Part shown: positions 58,751-64,000 of the stretch, piece by piece | Numbering within the stretch: position 1 is the stretch's first letter | How the letters are laid out: each line of letters opens with the position of its first letter | Origin: Poecilobothrus nobilitatus | Lineage: Eukaryota > Arthropoda > Insecta > Diptera > Dolichopodidae | Direction: 5' to 3' | Length of the DNA stretch: 64,000 nt | Assembly (NCBI GenBank): GCA_947095535.1 | Contig: OX352774.1 | Coordinates: forward strand, 38,456,496-38,520,495 | Made by a program: the position numbers and the translations under genes | The notes under the pieces: model-generated | Seen by the model: only the letters and a program-made list of their open reading frames with translations | Database searches by the model: none | Told to the model about the DNA's origin: nothing

Positions 58751-61700
58751 ATTTAAATTTCACTACAATGCTCATGTCGATAATTGAAAATATCCACTTT
58801 GGAATTTTAATGCAATAAAATCTACTTTGAAGCCAGTTTCAGAGGTTTCTCTAATCTTCGTAAGTCAGAATCATTGTCGATATTCTTTAGTATAGTCGGT
58901 TGGCTTTGCTAAATTCTCTTAGTATTTCTGATCCTTATTATACCGGCAGGGTTTAAATTTATTAAGCAAAATCTTTTATTTTTAAAGTGTTCAACCTACA
59001 TTTTAATTTTTTGTTTTTTTGCATCTTGTACTTTTGTTATCTTTTTTTGTTAAAATTTTCTTCAAACATCAGTCGAAACAACAGAAACTAGAACATAATT
59101 TCAATCATGGTTCAATGATAAAATCATATCTTATTCCTAATCTTCAAATATCATTTTGACAGGTCGTAATATACTACTTCTTGTCATATTGTTCCTCATG
59201 TATTGAAACATCAGTTAAATTACATTCCTAAACTAGAAATAAATCCTATCTTAAACGTGCTAAGTATTTTCCAGGCGCAAATCATTATCCTTAAGATATT
59301 ATATAGTATCAGATATTATGCTTAAAAAACTGACACGTGCATCTTTATTAGTATATTAGACTAGGTGATGTGATGTGATGGTATGCCTTGGATACAAAAA
59401 CGATTATAAAAAGAAAATAAATAAAATGTTAAATTTTACTGTTATTATAGGTAAAAAAAAAAATTCATTTTAATTTCTATTATTTATAGCCATTGTATAA
59501 ATCCAATTTTCATTTTTTTTTTTTAACAAGTTTATGGTGTATTATATAATTCGAATATCCTTTCGTAATTTTTTGTTTTTATTGTTTATTCTTTTTTTTT
59601 TTCTTATGAACAAAATTTAAATTTAGGACGAGTTTTTTGTATAATTGTAATTTACAAACAAACGTACACATTATTCTTTTATATATGTATATATATATAT
59701 ACTTTTTTTTTGTTTTTTTGATCATATGTTATAATAGAATTTATATATTTGTATACACTTTTGTACGTAATTAATCTTACAAACGTATATTTTATAACAA
59801 ATAAGTATAATATATGTATATATATATCTAACTTTAGATGTATATAAATATTTAGCCAAAACGTTTATTAATTCCATATAATTCACTCATATAACATAAC
59901 CACCATGCGAATATAGCCTTTGAAAAAGAAAAAAAAAAACGCAAAAATATCATATACCTATGGTTGTTAAAGTATAATATTAGAACCCATACAGTACCTA
60001 TATAGTTCATGTTTTAAAATTCTGCGAAAATTTTTTTAAAAATATAAATTTTACCTTAGGTATAGTAACAGTAGTATAGTTGATTGTTTTGCCTTAGATC
60101 CAATATTTTTTTTTTTAAATCTGATATACAGTTATAAAATTGTTTGTGGTCGAGGTGAAATTTGTTTTCAAGGATGTGATATAATTGTAATCGGGAGTTT
60201 TCAAGAAGGAAAACCCTTAAGGATATTATATTATAGACTAACATTTCTTATAGACTGTTAAAAATACAATATTATGATAAAATAAAAAAAAATATAATAA
60301 TCCCAAGTAATTTAAAGTACATACGACGCTTCCAAGTTATGAAACAAAAGCTACACGAACAGCATAAGTTGTTGACATATGCTAGAATATTCAAGAAACC
60401 TAAAAACGAAAGTCACTTAAACATAATATTGTTACTAGGTGTTGGTAAATTTTTGATTGATCAGTTTGCGTCAAACAATCCGCCGCATAAGCGTCTACAA
60501 TCCGCATAATTTTCATCGTTGTCCAAGATGAGGCCAAAAATCAAAAACAGCAAAATTTTCATTTAAACTAAATAAATTAGTCAATTATTGTTGTTACGTA
60601 TTAATTTCAGATTTGTATATAGGGTTGAATTTTAAATCAAAACTATAAAATCATTTATTTATAGATCAAGAGTTAAATAACTAATTTATTTGTCATATTG
60701 GTCAAAGTCTACATTAGTTAAAAATTGGTAAATAAAAAAAAGTAAATATTATTATTTTAAAATATTTTCCTTTTCTTTACAAATTGAAACGTACAACTTT
60801 TTACTCCGTTTGCAATCTCTATACCTATCGTTTTAATTTTCTTTTTTGATTTTTTCAATTTTTAAGTAAAAACCACATCTTTTTTGTTTTTGTGAACATG
60901 CGGTAAGTCAAACTGTTTATAATACATTTTAAAATATTGTAATTCATTTCTTTAAACGTCAAATAGATGGTCAAACCGTCAATCATACTCATAGTTCAAA
61001 TCAATTGCTTTTAAAACACAAAAAAGAAATAAAAAAACCAACGTAATCAAGTTCAAAAAAAAAAAAAAAAAAATCAGTATAACTCAGTGCTCATAAATAT
61101 AGATTGGATTGAAAGGATAAAAGAGATTTATGTTGTTGTTATTGTTTTTGTAATTTCATTTATAAATTGTATGATCCTTTTTTGTTTTTTCTTTATTTTT
61201 TGTTAGTATCGCAGCAATTTTTTTTTTTTTTGGTTAACTTATGATTGACCTACGCAGATTGAAAATGTACCGATTTTTTTTTTTTTTTTGTAGATTTTTT
61301 GTGTAGTCCTGAAAATGTTGTATACTGGAAAAAGAGTCAGCAGTATATAAAATTAGAACGATATTAAATCACCAGTGAATGTATAAAGATATGTTTAGAC
61401 TGAATTTTTAAAAAGTTTGACCAAATTTATACAATTTTTTATTGTTTTTTTTTTTCTTATAATTTTGTATTTTTTTTTATATACTTTGGTATGAATGTAA
61501 AAAACAAGAGATAGATTATTGTTCATATAGATATGTTTCCTCGAAGTGAAAAATGTCCTGATGGACAAAATGTTTACATTTACATTTAGATATTATATAT
61601 GAATTTACATAATAAATGTAAAGGTATATGTATGTATATACATAAAGCAGTGGTGCCAAATATGATGACTTCTGACATGACATTATAAGCGATTAGAGAT

Positions 61701-62920
61701 TAGAAAGTCAATATTTTGATACTTGATTCTTGTTCATACATAATTTAAATTTGCTTTTTAGATGTTTTGTGCTTTTTAGAATTTTTATTTTCTTATTTCT
61801 TTTTATTTTTTTTTTTTTTTTTTTTGTTTTTTCGTTATAATATTGATGACTTGGTGGAGGAAATTTTTTGTGGAAAATTGAAGATATTTTTAAATTTGTA
61901 ATTAATGTTGATATTTGATTTCCTTTGTGTAAAACTGATTTCCTAAATTAATCATATTAAAACTTTTTTTTTTTTTTTATTTTAATTTTTAGTGAATGAC
62001 TAAAAATGTGATATGTAATGAAATATTACATTTTTTATTTAGTTATGCAAAAAAAAAATAAAATAAATGCAAATAAGCATCAAATAAAAATTATTTAAAT
62101 ATATTAAAGTATTATACTGTCAATTTTTGTTTTGTAGAAGAAAAGGATATCAAAACTGAATTGTGGATACTTATATTCTGGTTAGTTTTTCTATTAGTTT
62201 TCTTTAATTTTTTTTAAAATAATCTTAAAATATAAATTATTATTAAATTACTTAAAATTCTATTAATTACTTAAATTGTGAAATAAGTATAGCGGAAAAT
62301 ATTTACGCAACAACGCAATATAATATCTTTATAGAAAACCTTAGGAAATTTCTTAATATTCTAAAATCAGTTTTTTACGAAAGAAAATTGAAACTTTGAA
62401 ACTTGAAGCCTTGAAAAAAATTTTTTAATGCTTCAAGTTTTGTTATTGAAGTGAACCTTAAAATCTATTTAACCAAGCAGAAAGAAAAATAATTGTACAA
62501 TTATGTTTTTTTATAAGAATTTTCTATTGAAAATACCTCTGTAATAAATTTTCACAAAATGTTGACGCGAATTATATTATTATTGTGTGCCTTCCTATTT
62601 TATTATAATAAAATAAATATTATTTGAATAATCAAAATTTTATTACCTCTTTGATCAATAAATAAACGTATACAATTTGCAACATTACATTAAGTTTTTG
62701 AGACTTCCATATTTAGAATAAGTATAAGAGTATCGTAACTTTGTCACCATAAAAAAGCGATAAAAATAAGGTCATGTAAATTGACCCATAATTTTCCAAG
62801 TAAATATGTTTTTATACATAATATATTTATAGATTGTGTACATTTTCTGTTTATAAATATATTCATATTAAAGTTACATTATAAAACAAACTGTATAATA
62901 TATAATACTTTAAATTTATA
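58751..62920. other. A/T-rich non-coding DNA, nothing recognised
   Basis: Homopolymers, TA-rich tracts around 59680-59830, and a less A/T-rich patch at about 60330-60540 ('aacaatccgccgcataagcg') with no motif I can name. No supported gene. Confidence 0.45.
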
Positions 62921-63118
62921 CATTTATTTATTTATTTATATTAATATTACAAATCACATACTAAGGCCATTATAATAGGTCGAATACTATTATTAAATTA
63001 TATACTAATAATATTATTTATTTTGTTTATATTATATTATAAATATAAAATATAATTTACGATATATTTGGTAGCAAGGGGGATTTGTTTTCAATTATTA
63101 AAACTTGCTACTTGCTGG
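62921..63118 (-). mobile_element. 5'-truncated SINE
   Basis: (TTTA)n tail 'atttatttatttatttata', then 'ttaatattacaaatcacat', 'actaaggccattataatagg', 'tactattattaaattatatac' and 'tttggtagcaagggggattt'. This follows the body of the SINE at 46782-47054 base for base over long stretches. It stops before the tRNA head ('aaacttgctacttgctgg'). Confidence 0.75.
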
Positions 63119-64000
63119 TTATTAAAAGCATGTTTTTCCTAATTATTACAATATATGAATATTATTGCATAACTTTAGGCACGGAAATAATTATTATCAA
63201 AAATAATTGAAGTTATAAGCAACTTTCATTTGTCAAACGAACATTAGGCTATTTTCAAGATATAAGACTTATAAAGTCTTATAAAGTTTATGTGGTATTA
63301 AATTTTAAAAATTTTGTATTTTTTGATAAATTATAATTTGTAAGTTAAAATTTGATCTACACTTACTTTTGAAGTAGATTAAAGTATTGTTGTGACCAAT
63401 TACAAATAGATTGGATAGACAAAATGATCGATAAACAAATCTTATGGCTTATAATTAGTAGATTTATTATAATATATAAATAATTTTTTTATAAGATAAA
63501 TATCTATAAAATATATAGGTACCAAATATTGTTGAATTGTGTTTTAAAAACTTTCAAGTTCTTCCACTTCTTTTTCAAAATATCTGTGCATATCTTAAAT
63601 GGATATGTACGTATTATAGGTCAAAATCTTTTCTCAATTAAATATTCGATCGCCAATTAAATAATTAAATTAGAATATTAAAGACATAATAATTTCAATT
63701 TCAAACCCGATTCTCTATTATTATCAGAAGAAAAACGCTTTCCATTTATTTTAATAGTTGTTTACGATTTAAGACCTTATAATAAATATGAATATAAATT
63801 AACTTAATTTTATAAGTAATTCATTTTGAGACATTTTGGAATCGTGTAAATTCTTTTAACAACTCAAACTGAATTTTACGTTTAAATATTCCAAAAAGTG
63901 TATTTTAGACTGTTTTTTAGACTTAATATTTTATAATGTTTAGTATTTTTAAGTCCTAACCTCTTCTAGTGCTATTTCAAAGTTATTCACAATCAATCAC
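63119..64000. other. Non-coding, nothing recognised
   Basis: A/T-rich. 'gacttataaagtcttataaag' near 63266-63286 is a small palindromic duplication. No gene or known element. Confidence 0.45.

Overview
This 64 kb window is A/T-dominated eukaryotic DNA, with G+C roughly one fifth by eye. Long A- and T-runs occur throughout, and no open reading frame exceeds about 107 codons. I see no bacterial, phage or organellar gene organisation, no rRNA and no CRISPR array. The best organism guess is an insect, most likely a fly (Diptera, probably Brachycera). Three interspersed repeats carry a 'gagtcgatt(a/t)agc' core followed by a (GTCY)n proto-microsatellite, the published hallmark of dipteran mini-me elements. 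Degenerate non-LTR retrotransposon pieces of insect type are also present. The species is not identifiable from the window alone.

No complete host protein gene can be supported. Two short segments look like isolated exons on the + strand. One is a possible first coding exon at 16861-16905 (15 codons, stop upstream, a GT at the end) beneath an unusually complex 300 bp stretch. The other is a possible terminal exon at 31725-31810 (acceptor AG, 28 codons, stop, relatively G+C-rich). They could belong to one long-intron gene, but phase shows at least one more exon would be needed. Both are hypotheses.

What can be supported is mostly mobile DNA. Layout: 0.8-1.84 kb, mini-me-like element with two 308 bp internal units. 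2.06-2.8 kb, two tRNA-derived SINEs. 6.0-6.16 kb, a further SINE-like piece. 6.71-7.43 kb, a 726 bp inverted-repeat DNA element. 7.84-8.01 and 9.81-9.99 kb, a 170 bp direct duplication. 10.04-10.25 kb, C-terminus of a Jockey-like ORF2. 11.43-12.23 kb, an inverted-repeat element with an ACGG microsatellite. 17.9-18.3 kb, a reverse copy of the same family. 21.9-22.5 kb and 24.0-25.0 kb, two more mini-me-like elements, the last with five tandem 142 bp units. 27.3 kb, a reverse SINE. 29.8-30.6 kb, a hairpin and another inverted-repeat family copy. 30.8 and 42.4 kb, 'ggacaccctg'-type elements. 31.25-31.42 kb, a near-perfect 87 bp tandem duplication. 37.1-38.5 kb, a SINE and a non-LTR reverse transcriptase relic retaining FADD. 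46.5-47.06 kb, two SINEs, one with a perfect 10 bp target duplication. 47.4-47.97 kb, an inverted-repeat element with a 7 bp target duplication. 50.1-51.43 kb, an ORF2 C-terminus relic, an inverted-repeat family copy and a SINE with an 11 bp target duplication. 52.5-53.0 kb, an unclassified structured repeat. 55.4, 58.65 and 62.9 kb, SINE fragments.

The rest is simple-sequence-rich intergenic or intronic DNA in which I recognise nothing. The elements do not form a system together. They read as layers of old LINE and DNA-element debris with younger SINE insertions on top.
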